From Micromonosporaceae bacterium (GTDB taxonomy: Bacteria; Actinomycetota; Actinomycetes; Mycobacteriales; Micromonosporaceae), in contig JADGHA010000222.1 in NCBI GenBank assembly GCA_019689695.1, positions 1 through 7,048 of the forward strand: 7,048 bases of DNA. The letters run 5' to 3'. This document shows positions 1 through 6,294 of the stretch, in pieces. The notes beneath the pieces are model-generated. The model was not told the origin of the DNA. It did no database searches and saw nothing but the letters and a program-made list of their open reading frames with translations. The translations under genes were made by a program, and so were the position numbers. Positions within the stretch are counted from its first letter, which is position 1, and every line of letters starts with the position of its first letter.

Positions 1-2
1 GG

Positions 3-830
3 GGGCCGGCGGGGGCGGGGCCGCTGGCGCGGGCCGCGCCGCCGGGGCCGGCCGGGCGGCAGGCAGCGGCCGCCTCCGCGGCACCGGTGCCGCCCCCGCG
101 CGGGACGCAGTACGGCGTAGCCCGGGAGGCGCCGAGCCCGAGCCCCTACCCGACCGGCGACCGGGCCCAGGCCACGGCGTACGTCCCAGCGGTGCCCGCG
201 GCTCCGCCAGCGCCACCGGCGCCGCCGACCGCACCACCGCGCCGCCGGTTGCCGGCCCTGCTGGCGGCGGCCATCGGTCTGGTGGTCGTGCTCAGCGGTG
301 GGATCGCCTACGCCCTGACGCGAGGTGACAACCCGGGTGGGAACAGCCCCACGGGGGCTGCTCAAGGCGAACAGAGCCCCACGCCGGCTCAGAACGCGCC
401 GGCTGGACAGCAGGTGCCCGCCGACGAGCAGTGCTCTGCGGAGATCAAGAGCAACCCGCGCTGGGTCTGCCTCACCAAGGCCACGCTCACCAAGAACCGG
501 ATAACGATCAACTACGAGGCCGGCAACAATGGCACCCCGTTCGACGTCTCCGGCGGGTTCCACCTGCACATCTACGGCGCGGACGAGACCGGCACCAACC
601 CGCCGGACAGCATCGAGGGAACGCAGGCGGCCAAGCCCGGCCTGTGGTACGTCGAGGACAAGAACCCGTCGGTCCGATCGGTGACCAGCAAGAACTTCAA
701 GGAGGCGATCGGCGAGGACGCGGTGAAGGTGTGCGCCCGCATCGCCGACTCACACCACCGCCTGGTCCCGGACACCAGCGGCAACGGCACCTTCAAGACC
801 GGCAACTGCGTACCGATCACACGGGAGTGA
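3..830 (+). CDS. Pro/Ala-rich single-span membrane protein with exported four-cysteine domain (5' partial, function unknown)
   Basis: The reading frame is open from the window edge to the TGA at 828-830, so the true start is probably outside. GTG at 87 is a possible internal start but has no ribosome binding site, and the codons before it encode the same Gly/Ala/Pro-rich sequence with G/C third positions. Counting from GTG 87, residues 1-52 are Pro/Ala-rich and presumably cytoplasmic; an RRR stop-transfer-like cluster (52-54) precedes one hydrophobic span (about 56-77). A Gly/Ser/Pro/Gln-rich linker (80-112) leads to a compact C-terminal domain (about 115-247). That domain has four cysteines (116, 128, 216, 241), enough for two disulfides, and the motifs FHLHIYGAD (158-166) and WYVED (187-191). 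I recognise no named family. The N-terminal part, missing here, could hold a kinase, zinc-ribbon or other cytoplasmic domain. Orientation matches the downstream genes, but the 153-bp gap with its own promoter suggests a separate unit. Confidence 0.75.
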   Translation, partial: GPAGAGPLARAAPPGPAGRQAAAASAAPVPPPRGTQYGVAREAPSPSPYPTGDRAQATAYVPAVPAAPPAPPAPPTAPPRRRLPALLAAAIGLVVVLSGGIAYALTRGDNPGGNSPTGAAQGEQSPTPAQNAPAGQQVPADEQCSAEIKSNPRWVCLTKATLTKNRITINYEAGNNGTPFDVSGGFHLHIYGADETGTNPPDSIEGTQAAKPGLWYVEDKNPSVRSVTSKNFKEAIGEDAVKVCARIADSHHRLVPDTSGNGTFKTGNCVPITRE

Positions 831-939
831 GCGCGTCACCGGCCGCACTGGCTCCGGCCCACACCCAGGTCCATAACCCCGGCAGACCTCGGCGCTGGCG
901 CGGGAAACCGTGGCCGGTGCCGACCGAATGCCCCTTGCC
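831..939. other. Intergenic stretch without a clear terminator
   Basis: No open frame of its own is convincing here. Two weak inverted repeats can be seen: GGCCG/CGGCC (841-845 and 855-859) and AGGTC/GACCT (868-872 and 886-890). Both have only 5-bp stems and neither is followed by a T-run, so I do not call a terminator. A TTGCCT hexamer at 935-940 resembles a -35 box but has no well-spaced -10 partner. Confidence 0.4.
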
Positions 940-958
940 TTAGGGTAGGGATGCCTAA
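940..958. promoter_or_regulatory. Iron box 1 (IdeR/DmdR-type operator) upstream of the adenylation-carrier-AT3 gene
   Basis: The sequence TTAGGGTAGGGATGCCTAA matches the IdeR/DmdR consensus TTAGGTTAGSCTAACCTAA at about 14 of 19 positions by hand count. Both outer half-sites (TTAGG and CCTAA) are perfect; the mismatches lie in the centre. DtxR-family repressors bind such palindromes when loaded with Fe(II). Its position 26 bp before the start codon fits repression of the downstream gene. Confidence 0.65.
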
Positions 959-959
959 C

Positions 960-978
960 TGAGGATAGCCTAAGATAT
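960..978. promoter_or_regulatory. Iron box 2 (IdeR/DmdR-type operator), in tandem with box 1
   Basis: TGAGGATAGCCTAAGATAT matches the same consensus at about 14 of 19 positions, with the central TAGCCTAA perfect and the right outer half degenerate. It begins 20 bp after the start of box 1, about two helical turns, so repressor dimers could sit on the same face. It covers the -10-like hexamer at 971-976, so occupancy would block the polymerase. Confidence 0.55.
971..976 (+). promoter_or_regulatory. Candidate -10 hexamer TAAGAT of a leaderless promoter
   Basis: TAAGAT fits the actinobacterial -10 pattern TANNNT. It ends 7 nt before the GTG at 984, so transcription would start at or within a base or so of the start codon. 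No Shine-Dalgarno sequence lies at a usable distance upstream of that GTG, which fits leaderless translation, common in actinobacteria. No good -35 is found 16-18 bp upstream (GGGATG at 948-953), so the assignment rests mainly on spacing. Confidence 0.45.
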
Positions 979-1019
979 CTCGCGTGTCGGTTGAGGCAGC
1001 GCCAGATATCCTCGCCGTG
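973..1019. repeat. Imperfect direct repeat spanning the start codon
   Basis: AGATATCTCGCGTG at 973-986 recurs as AGATATCCTCGCCGTG at 1004-1019, differing by two single-base insertions. The copies are 31 bp apart, about three helical turns. Each ends in an in-frame GTG: the first is the proposed start (984), the second is codon 12 (1017). It may be chance, or an operator or a start duplication. Confidence 0.3.
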
Positions 1020-3524
1020 CCGTTCGCGGTCGCCCTGGAGGACTTCGGTGACCGCACGGCGCTCATCACGGCCGAAGGCAGTGTTTCCTATCGCGAGCTT
1101 GCCCGGCGGGCCGACGAGATCGGTGAGCTTCTCGGACCAGCGCGACGGCTCGTCCTGGTCGCCGCCGCCAACGATGTGGAGTCCGTCACCGCCTACCTGG
1201 CGGCCTTGCGGTGCGGGCACCCGGTGCTGCTGGTCCCGCCGGAGCGCGGCGCGATCGAGGCGATGACGCGGGCCTACGCACCCGACGTGGTCGTGGCTGG
1301 GGGCAGGCTCGTCGAGCACCACGCGACCAGCGCGCACGCCCTGCACCCGGATCTCGCGCTGCTGCTGAGCACGTCCGGCTCGACCGGCTCCCCGAAGCTG
1401 GTCCGGCTCTCCCGCGACAACGTGCAGTCCAACGCCGAGGCCATCGCGGCATCCCTGAACATCGACCCGGACGACCGCGCGGCGAGCACCCTACCGCTGC
1501 ACTACTGCTACGGCCTGTCGGTCCTGCACAGCCACCTGCTTCGCGGTGCCGCCGTGATCCTGACCCGCCTCTCCGTGGCCGACCCCGGTTTCTGGGACCT
1601 GTTCCGGCGCGAGCGCGGCACCACCTTCGCCGCGGTGCCCTACACGTTCGACCTGCTCGACCGCATCGGCTTCGCCGACCTGGACCTGCCTGACCTGCGC
1701 TACGTCACCCAGGCCGGGGGCCGGCTCGACCCCGACCGGGTCCGCCGGTACGCCAGGCTCGGCCGCTCCCGCGGGTGGGACCTGGTCGTCATGTACGGGC
1801 AGACCGAGGCGACCGCCCGGATGGCGTACCTGCCCCCACACCTCGCGGAGTCCGCGCCGGATGCGGTCGGCGTCCCCATACCGGGCGGTTCGTTCCGCAT
1901 CACTGCCGAGGGTGAGCTGGCCTACTCCGGACCGAACGTGATGCTCGGCTACGCCGAGACACCCGCCGACCTCAGCCGCGGCCGGGACATCCACGAGCTG
2001 CTCACCGGCGACTTCGCCCGCCTTGGCGCGGACGGGCTCTACCGGATCGTCGGGCGCCGCAACCGGTTCCTCAAGCTGTTCGGGCTCCGGGTGGACCTGC
2101 AACGGGTGGAGTCGGTGCTGGCGGCACAGGGAGTGACCGCCTGCTGCGCCGGCGACGACCGCACCTTGGTGGTCGCCGTCGAACAGCCGGGCGGGACCGG
2201 GGCGGATGCGATGATGACCGTCCGGCGCCGGGTGGCCGATTTCACCGGGCTGCCGCCCTCGGCCATCTCCGTCCAGCCATGCGAACAGATCCCGCGCCTC
2301 GCCTCCGGAAAACCCGACTACCCGGCGATCGCCGCGCTGGCCGGCACCGACCAGGTCCGGCCTCAGCCAGCCAGCGGCGACCGGGCCGCTGAGCTCGTGC
2401 GCCGGTACGCCATGGTGCTCGACCGCGACGATGTCACCGCCGCAGACACCTTTGTGGACCTGGGCGGCGACTCCCTGTCGTACGTCGAGGTATCGATCCA
2501 CGTCGAGCAGGTCCTCGGTACGCTGCCACCGGACTGGCATGTCACGCCGATCGCGGAGCTCGCGGCCGCCACCGCTGAGGCCCCGCCGCGCCGGCGTCGC
2601 CTGCGCGAGCTCGACACAAGCGTGCTGTTGCGGGCCGGCGCGATCGTGCTCGTGGTCGGCACGCATGTCCACCTCTTCACCCTCCCGGGCGGCGCCCACA
2701 CGCTGCTCGGCGTCGCGGGCTTCAACTTCGCCCGGTTCCGGCTGACCACGGCCGGGCGGGCCGAGCGGGTGCGGGGCATCGCCCGCAGCCTCGGCCGCAT
2801 CGTCGCGGCCACCGCTTCCTGGGCGGCACTGGTGATGCTGGTCACCGATCAGTACACGCTCGCCAACGTCCTGCTACTGAACAACGTGGTCGGCACGGTT
2901 CACGAGCGCGACACGTGGCACTTCTGGTTCATCGAGGACCTGGTCTACATCACGGCGGCCGCGACCCTTCTGTTGAGCCTGCGCCGCGTCGACCGATGGG
3001 AACGCCGCTGGCCGATGGCGCTGCCTGTGGCCGTGATGGCGGTGGGGCTGATCGCGCGCTACCAGCTCGTGCCCGGCGTCGAGCTGCACAAGACAGTCGC
3101 CAACGCCTGGCTGTTCGCCATCGGCTGGGGCGCGGCGAAAGCCACCGGTCGCGGCCAGCGGATCGCGTTGACCATCGCGGCCGCGGCGACGATCCCCGGC
3201 TTCTTCGGCCAGCCCGGACGCGAGGCGGTGATGATCGCTGGTCTCGCCTTGTTGATCTGGATCCCCACGGTGCCGGCTCCCCGGCTGGTCATCGCCGCGG
3301 CGGGCGCGCTGGCCACCGCCTCGCTCTACATCTACCTGGTGCACTGGCAGGTCTTTGTGCACATGTGGAGCCTTCCCCCGCAGCTGGCCCTGGCGGCCTC
3401 CCTCGCCGCGGGGCTGGGCTATGCGGCGGTGTTCACGCAGCTGTCCAAGCGCGCCAGCCGCCTGGGCGTGCTGCTGGCGAAGCTGGTGCGGCGCGGCTGG
3501 CGAGCCGTCCGTGCCGCGGCCTGA
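984..3524 (+). CDS. Fused adenylation - carrier - AT3 membrane acyltransferase, iron-regulated
   Basis: 846 residues with three domains. (a) AMP-forming adenylation domain, about 10-455: P-loop TSGSTGSPK (130-138), YGQTEA (271-276), TGD (341-343), hinge region GRRNRF (357-362) and the C-terminal lysine K443 in LASGKPDY. (b) Carrier domain, about 465-532, with Ser497 in LGGDSL as the phosphopantetheine site. (c) A membrane domain, about 545-822, with roughly ten hydrophobic segments and AT3 (PF01757/OafA-type) hallmarks: R550-X10-H561 in the first span, TWHFWF (644-649) and SLYIYLVHWQVF (780-791). Expected role (inference): activate a carboxylic acid with ATP, hold it as a thioester, and transfer it through the membrane domain to an unknown acceptor. 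The hand-aligned position of the amino-acid-binding Asp (PheA D235) is Gly177, arguing against an alpha-amino acid substrate. No condensation or thioesterase domain is present. GTG 984 is chosen for the leaderless promoter; GTG 1017 is an alternative. Confidence 0.9.
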   Translation: MSVEAAPDILAVPFAVALEDFGDRTALITAEGSVSYRELARRADEIGELLGPARRLVLVAAANDVESVTAYLAALRCGHPVLLVPPERGAIEAMTRAYAPDVVVAGGRLVEHHATSAHALHPDLALLLSTSGSTGSPKLVRLSRDNVQSNAEAIAASLNIDPDDRAASTLPLHYCYGLSVLHSHLLRGAAVILTRLSVADPGFWDLFRRERGTTFAAVPYTFDLLDRIGFADLDLPDLRYVTQAGGRLDPDRVRRYARLGRSRGWDLVVMYGQTEATARMAYLPPHLAESAPDAVGVPIPGGSFRITAEGELAYSGPNVMLGYAETPADLSRGRDIHELLTGDFARLGADGLYRIVGRRNRFLKLFGLRVDLQRVESVLAAQGVTACCAGDDRTLVVAVEQPGGTGADAMMTVRRRVADFTGLPPSAISVQPCEQIPRLASGKPDYPAIAALAGTDQVRPQPASGDRAAELVRRYAMVLDRDDVTAADTFVDLGGDSLSYVEVSIHVEQVLGTLPPDWHVTPIAELAAATAEAPPRRRRLRELDTSVLLRAGAIVLVVGTHVHLFTLPGGAHTLLGVAGFNFARFRLTTAGRAERVRGIARSLGRIVAATASWAALVMLVTDQYTLANVLLLNNVVGTVHERDTWHFWFIEDLVYITAAATLLLSLRRVDRWERRWPMALPVAVMAVGLIARYQLVPGVELHKTVANAWLFAIGWGAAKATGRGQRIALTIAAAATIPGFFGQPGREAVMIAGLALLIWIPTVPAPRLVIAAAGALATASLYIYLVHWQVFVHMWSLPPQLALAASLAAGLGYAAVFTQLSKRASRLGVLLAKLVRRGWRAVRAAA

Positions 3525-3571
3525 AGGCCCGCATGGTCCGCGCAGCGCCCGTGCACCACCCCGCACGACGC
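3525..3571. other. Short intergenic stretch without a clear terminator
   Basis: A small GGCC/GGCC inverted repeat overlaps the stop codon (3518-3529), but its stem is 4-5 bp and no T-run follows. Read-through from the upstream gene into the iron transporter genes therefore cannot be excluded, although the latter have their own promoter. Confidence 0.3.
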
Positions 3572-3600
3572 TTGCCCAGAAGTTTAGGCTAACCTAACCT
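3572..3600 (+). promoter_or_regulatory. Promoter of the fbpABC operon
   Basis: A -35-like TTGCCC (3572-3577) and a -10-like TAACCT (3595-3600) are separated by exactly 17 bp, giving an expected start near 3606-3608 and a leader of about 30 nt. The iron box at 3579-3597 fills the spacer and reaches into the -10, so a bound repressor would exclude RNA polymerase. Confidence 0.6.
3579..3597. promoter_or_regulatory. Strong iron box (IdeR/DmdR-type operator) of the fbp operon
   Basis: GAAGTTTAGGCTAACCTAA matches TTAGGTTAGSCTAACCTAA at 16 of 19 positions by hand count; the 14 rightmost bases are all perfect. A second register shifted by 5 bp (3584-3602) also scores about 15 of 19 because the CTAACCTAACCT stretch is repetitive. 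Overlapping registers fit the known binding of two DtxR-family dimers to opposite faces of one operator. Confidence 0.8.
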
Positions 3601-3626
3601 CGATACCGTCAGTCGCCGTACGAAAT

Positions 3627-3631
3627 GGGGA
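3627..3631 (+). promoter_or_regulatory. Ribosome binding site deciding the fbpA start
   Basis: The purine run GGGGA ends 5 nt before the ATG at 3637. The earlier in-frame ATG at 3625 overlaps this run and has no purine-rich sequence before it, so 3637 is the preferred start. Confidence 0.55.
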
Positions 3632-3636
3632 CAACT

Positions 3637-4659
3637 ATGGCTCGTCGTCCGTTGGCACTGCTGACCGCGGGGCTCGCCGTGGCCGCGCTCAGCCTGTCCG
3701 CTTGCTCGGACTCGGGCGGGGACGTGCCGGACGATGCGCTGGTCGTCTACAACGCACAGCATGAACAGCTGACCAAGGAGTGGGCTGACGCGTTCACCAA
3801 GCAGACCGGCATACGCGTCATCCTGCGCAACGGGTCGGACAGCGAGCTGGGCAACCAGCTCGTCGCGGAGGGCAAGGACTCCCGTGCGGACGTCTTCCTC
3901 ACCGAGAACTCGCCCGCCATGTCGCTGGTGGAGCGGGCGAAGCTGTTCGCCCCGCTCGACAAGGCCACGTTGGCTCAGGTGCCGGAACGGTACCGGCCAT
4001 CCAGCGGACTGTGGACGGGAATCGCGGCCCGGTCCACAGTGTTCGTCTACAACCCGGACAAGCTGTCCGCGTCCGAGCTGCCGAAGTCCATCATGGACCT
4101 GGCCGATCCCGCGTGGAAGGGCCGCTGGGGCGCGGCGCCCGGCGGCGCGGACTTCCAGGCCATCGTCTCGGCGATCCTGAAGCTGAAGGGTCGCGACGCC
4201 ACGGCGGCGTGGCTTACCGGAATGCGGCAGAACGCAAAGATCTACCGGAACAACATCGCGACCATGCAGGCGGTCAACGCCGGTGAGATCCCCGGCGGGA
4301 TCATCTACCACTACTACTGGTTCCGGGACCAGGACGGCACGAAGGAGCAGAGCGGCAACACGAAGCTGCACTACTTCAAGCACCAGGACCCGGGCGCCTT
4401 CGTCAGCGTCTCCGGCGGCGGCGTGCTGGCGTCCAGCAGGAACAAGGAGAAGGCACAGCAGTTCCTGGCGTTCATCACGGGCCCGACCGGTCAGGAGATC
4501 CTCGGTAAGGGGTACAGCTTCGAGTACCCGGTGGCCAACGGCGCGGCCGCCAACCCGGCCCTACCGCCGCTCGACTCCCTCGAGGCACCCGCCATCGATC
4601 CGTCCACGCTCAACGGCACTGAGGTCATCGACCTGATGACGGATGCCGGCCTCCTCTAG
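3637..4659 (+). CDS. fbpA: Ferric iron ABC transporter substrate-binding lipoprotein (FbpA type)
   Basis: 340 residues from ATG 3637. It should capture ferric iron outside the membrane and hand it to the FbpB permease. The N-terminus is a lipoprotein signal: MARRP, a hydrophobic stretch, then lipobox LSAC with Cys23 as the lipidated residue. The mature part is a class-II-like periplasmic binding fold beginning LVVYNAQH. Likely metal ligands match Haemophilus FbpA (H9, E57, Y195, Y196) in order and spacing: His42 of VYNAQH, Glu90 of FLTEN (48 residues on, as in FbpA), and Tyr226-Tyr227 in YHYYW. This separates it from thiamine or polyamine binders of the same superfamily. An iron box lies on its promoter. 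An alternative start at ATG 3625 would add MGTT but lacks a ribosome site. The next gene follows after 6 nt. The name must not be confused with mycobacterial fbpA (antigen 85). Confidence 0.92.
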   Translation: MARRPLALLTAGLAVAALSLSACSDSGGDVPDDALVVYNAQHEQLTKEWADAFTKQTGIRVILRNGSDSELGNQLVAEGKDSRADVFLTENSPAMSLVERAKLFAPLDKATLAQVPERYRPSSGLWTGIAARSTVFVYNPDKLSASELPKSIMDLADPAWKGRWGAAPGGADFQAIVSAILKLKGRDATAAWLTGMRQNAKIYRNNIATMQAVNAGEIPGGIIYHYYWFRDQDGTKEQSGNTKLHYFKHQDPGAFVSVSGGGVLASSRNKEKAQQFLAFITGPTGQEILGKGYSFEYPVANGAAANPALPPLDSLEAPAIDPSTLNGTEVIDLMTDAGLL

Positions 4660-4662
4660 GAG
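4658..4662 (+). promoter_or_regulatory. Ribosome binding site of fbpB overlapping the fbpA stop
   Basis: AGGAG begins within the TAG stop codon of fbpA (4657-4659). It lies 3 nt before ATG 4666 and 6 nt before the in-frame GTG 4669, so by spacing the GTG may be the real start. The overlap suggests translational coupling of binding protein and permease. Confidence 0.6.
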
Positions 4663-4665
4663 CCC

Positions 4666-6294
4666 ATGGTGACGGTCGTCAGCGGTTCGCGGCGGGCGGG
4701 CCCGGATCCTGGTCCGCCCGCGGCGGATCCACGCTCGCCCGACCGCGCCGTGCCACATCCCGGCGCGGCGGCCCGCGGTGCGTCGCGCCCGTCGGTTGCG
4801 CTGGTCGTGCTGGCGTGCGTCCTCGGCGCGTGCATGCTCGTGCCGATCGGCTACATCGTCTCGGTCGTCTTCGATATCGGCTGGCCCACCCTGAGCCGGC
4901 TGATCTTCCGGCCCCGCGTCGGTGACCTGCTCCGGAACACGGTCCTGCTGGTCGTGATCGGTGTCCCGGCGACCGTGGTGCTCGGCGTGGGTGGTGCCTG
5001 GCTGGTCGAGCGGACCTCGCTGCCGGGCCGGCGCGGGTGGGCCATCGTGCTCGTCGCGCCGTTGGCGATCCCGGCATTCGTCAGCAGCTACGGCTGGGGC
5101 AGCACGGTCCCGTCCGTCGAAGGCCTCGGTGGCGCCCTGCTGGTCACCACGCTGGCGTACTACCCGCTGGTGTACCTGCCGGCGATGGCGGCGATCCGCG
5201 GGCTCGACCCGGCGCTGGAAGAGTCGGCTCGGTCGCTCGGCCTCGGGTCGTGGGCCGTGTTCGCCCGCGTCGTCCTGCCGCAGCTACGGCTCGCGGTACT
5301 CGGCGGCGGCCTGATCGTCGCACTCCACCTGCTCGCCGAGTACGGGGCGTTCGCGTTCATCCGGTTCGACACGTTCACCACGGCGATCGTCGTCCAGTAC
5401 CAGTCGACGTTCGCCGGGCCCGCCGCCGGAGCTCTCGGCGTCGTCCTGGCCACGCTGTGCCTGACCCTCCTGGTGGCTGAGGCCTCGGCGCGCGGGCGGC
5501 TGCGCTACGCACGGATCGGCTCCGGCGCGCCCCGCCCGCCGGTGCCGGTGCGGCTGGGCCGGGCGACCCCGCTGGCCGTCGGCGCCGTCGCCGTGACCGG
5601 CGCCGCCGCCGTCGGCGTCCCGCTGACCAGCGTGGTCCGGTGGCTCGCCGCCGGGGCGTCGTGGACCGAGCCGGAGCTGCCGGCCGCCCTCGCGCAGACC
5701 GCGGTCCTCGCCGGTGGCGGCGCCATCCTGGCGGTGCTGGTCGCCTTCCCCACCGCGTGGCTGACCGTACGCCATCCGAGCCGGCTCAGCCGGGCGGTGG
5801 AGGGAATGTCCTATGTGGCCAGCAGCCTGCCGGCGATCATCATCGCGCTCGCCCTGGTCACGGTGACACTGCGGACCGTTCCGTCGCTGTATCAGACGGC
5901 GTTCACGGTGATGCTGGCCTACGTCATCATCTTCCTGCCCCGGGCCCTGGTGTCGCTGCGTTCCGGCATCGCCCAGGCACCGGAGTCGTTGGAGGAGATC
6001 GCCCGCTCGCTCGGGCACTCCCCCATGGCCGCCCGAGCGCGGGTCACGCTGCCGCGGCTGGTACCGGCGATGACCGCGGGCGCGGCCCTGGTCGCGCTCG
6101 GGGCGGCCAACGAGCTCACCGCCACCCTGCTGCTGGCGCCGAACGGGACGCGCACCCTGGCCACCCAGTTCTGGTCCGCCGCGTCCGCCGTCGACTACCC
6201 GGCGGCCGCTCCCTACGCGATGCTGCTGATCCTGCTGTCCGTTCCGGCCGTCGCGCTCATGTTCGTCCACTCGCGAAAGGTGCCGGCACGGTGA
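4666..6294 (+). CDS. fbpB: Ferric iron ABC transporter permease, two fused permease domains (FbpB type)
   Basis: 542 residues; forms the membrane channel for iron delivered by FbpA. It is an internal duplication of the binding-protein-dependent permease unit, with about six membrane spans in each half (first half about 43-272, second half about 302-535). Each half carries the cytoplasmic EAA loop that docks on the ATPase: residues 185-205 (EESARSLG, ending VVLP) and 443-463 (EEIARSLG, ending VTLP). Length and duplicated layout are usual for FbpB-type permeases; ThiP of the thiamine system has the same architecture, but the neighbours favour iron. The first 42 residues form a Pro/Arg/Ala-rich cytoplasmic extension with no recognisable motif, partly optional if translation begins at GTG 4669. 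The ATPase gene overlaps the stop codon by 4 nt. Confidence 0.92.
   Translation: MVTVVSGSRRAGPDPGPPAADPRSPDRAVPHPGAAARGASRPSVALVVLACVLGACMLVPIGYIVSVVFDIGWPTLSRLIFRPRVGDLLRNTVLLVVIGVPATVVLGVGGAWLVERTSLPGRRGWAIVLVAPLAIPAFVSSYGWGSTVPSVEGLGGALLVTTLAYYPLVYLPAMAAIRGLDPALEESARSLGLGSWAVFARVVLPQLRLAVLGGGLIVALHLLAEYGAFAFIRFDTFTTAIVVQYQSTFAGPAAGALGVVLATLCLTLLVAEASARGRLRYARIGSGAPRPPVPVRLGRATPLAVGAVAVTGAAAVGVPLTSVVRWLAAGASWTEPELPAALAQTAVLAGGGAILAVLVAFPTAWLTVRHPSRLSRAVEGMSYVASSLPAIIIALALVTVTLRTVPSLYQTAFTVMLAYVIIFLPRALVSLRSGIAQAPESLEEIARSLGHSPMAARARVTLPRLVPAMTAGAALVALGAANELTATLLLAPNGTRTLATQFWSAASAVDYPAAAPYAMLLILLSVPAVALMFVHSRKVPAR

Noticed and set aside
841..890. Possible rho-independent terminators after the first gene
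   Set aside because: Stems are only 5 bp with 9-13 nt loops and there is no T-run.
750..1346. 198-residue minus-strand frame across the first intergenic region
   Set aside because: It overlaps the ends of two supported genes and the iron boxes, and its sequence looks random.
1491..2699. 402-residue open frame on the minus strand inside the fusion gene
   Set aside because: It is antisense to well-defined adenylation and carrier motifs, has low-complexity Gly/Arg/Ala/Val-rich content typical of GC-rich shadow frames, and contains no recognisable domain.
2466..3524. Reading the large gene as a conventional non-ribosomal peptide synthetase
   Set aside because: There is no condensation, epimerisation, thioesterase or reductase domain; the C-terminal part is a multi-span membrane domain with AT3 motifs.
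3625..3636. Earlier ATG for fbpA at 3625
   Set aside because: It has no ribosome binding site, and using it would bury the GGGGA motif that is well placed for ATG 3637; the lipoprotein signal is complete from 3637.
3589..4383. 264-residue minus-strand frame covering the fbp promoter and fbpA
   Set aside because: It would run through the promoter and iron box of fbpA and opposes a gene with conserved metal ligands; no protein family is visible.
5284..6270. 328-residue open frame on the minus strand inside fbpB
   Set aside because: It is antisense to a clear permease and composed mostly of Arg/Gly/Gln/Asp-rich sequence without domain features, so it is a codon-bias shadow.
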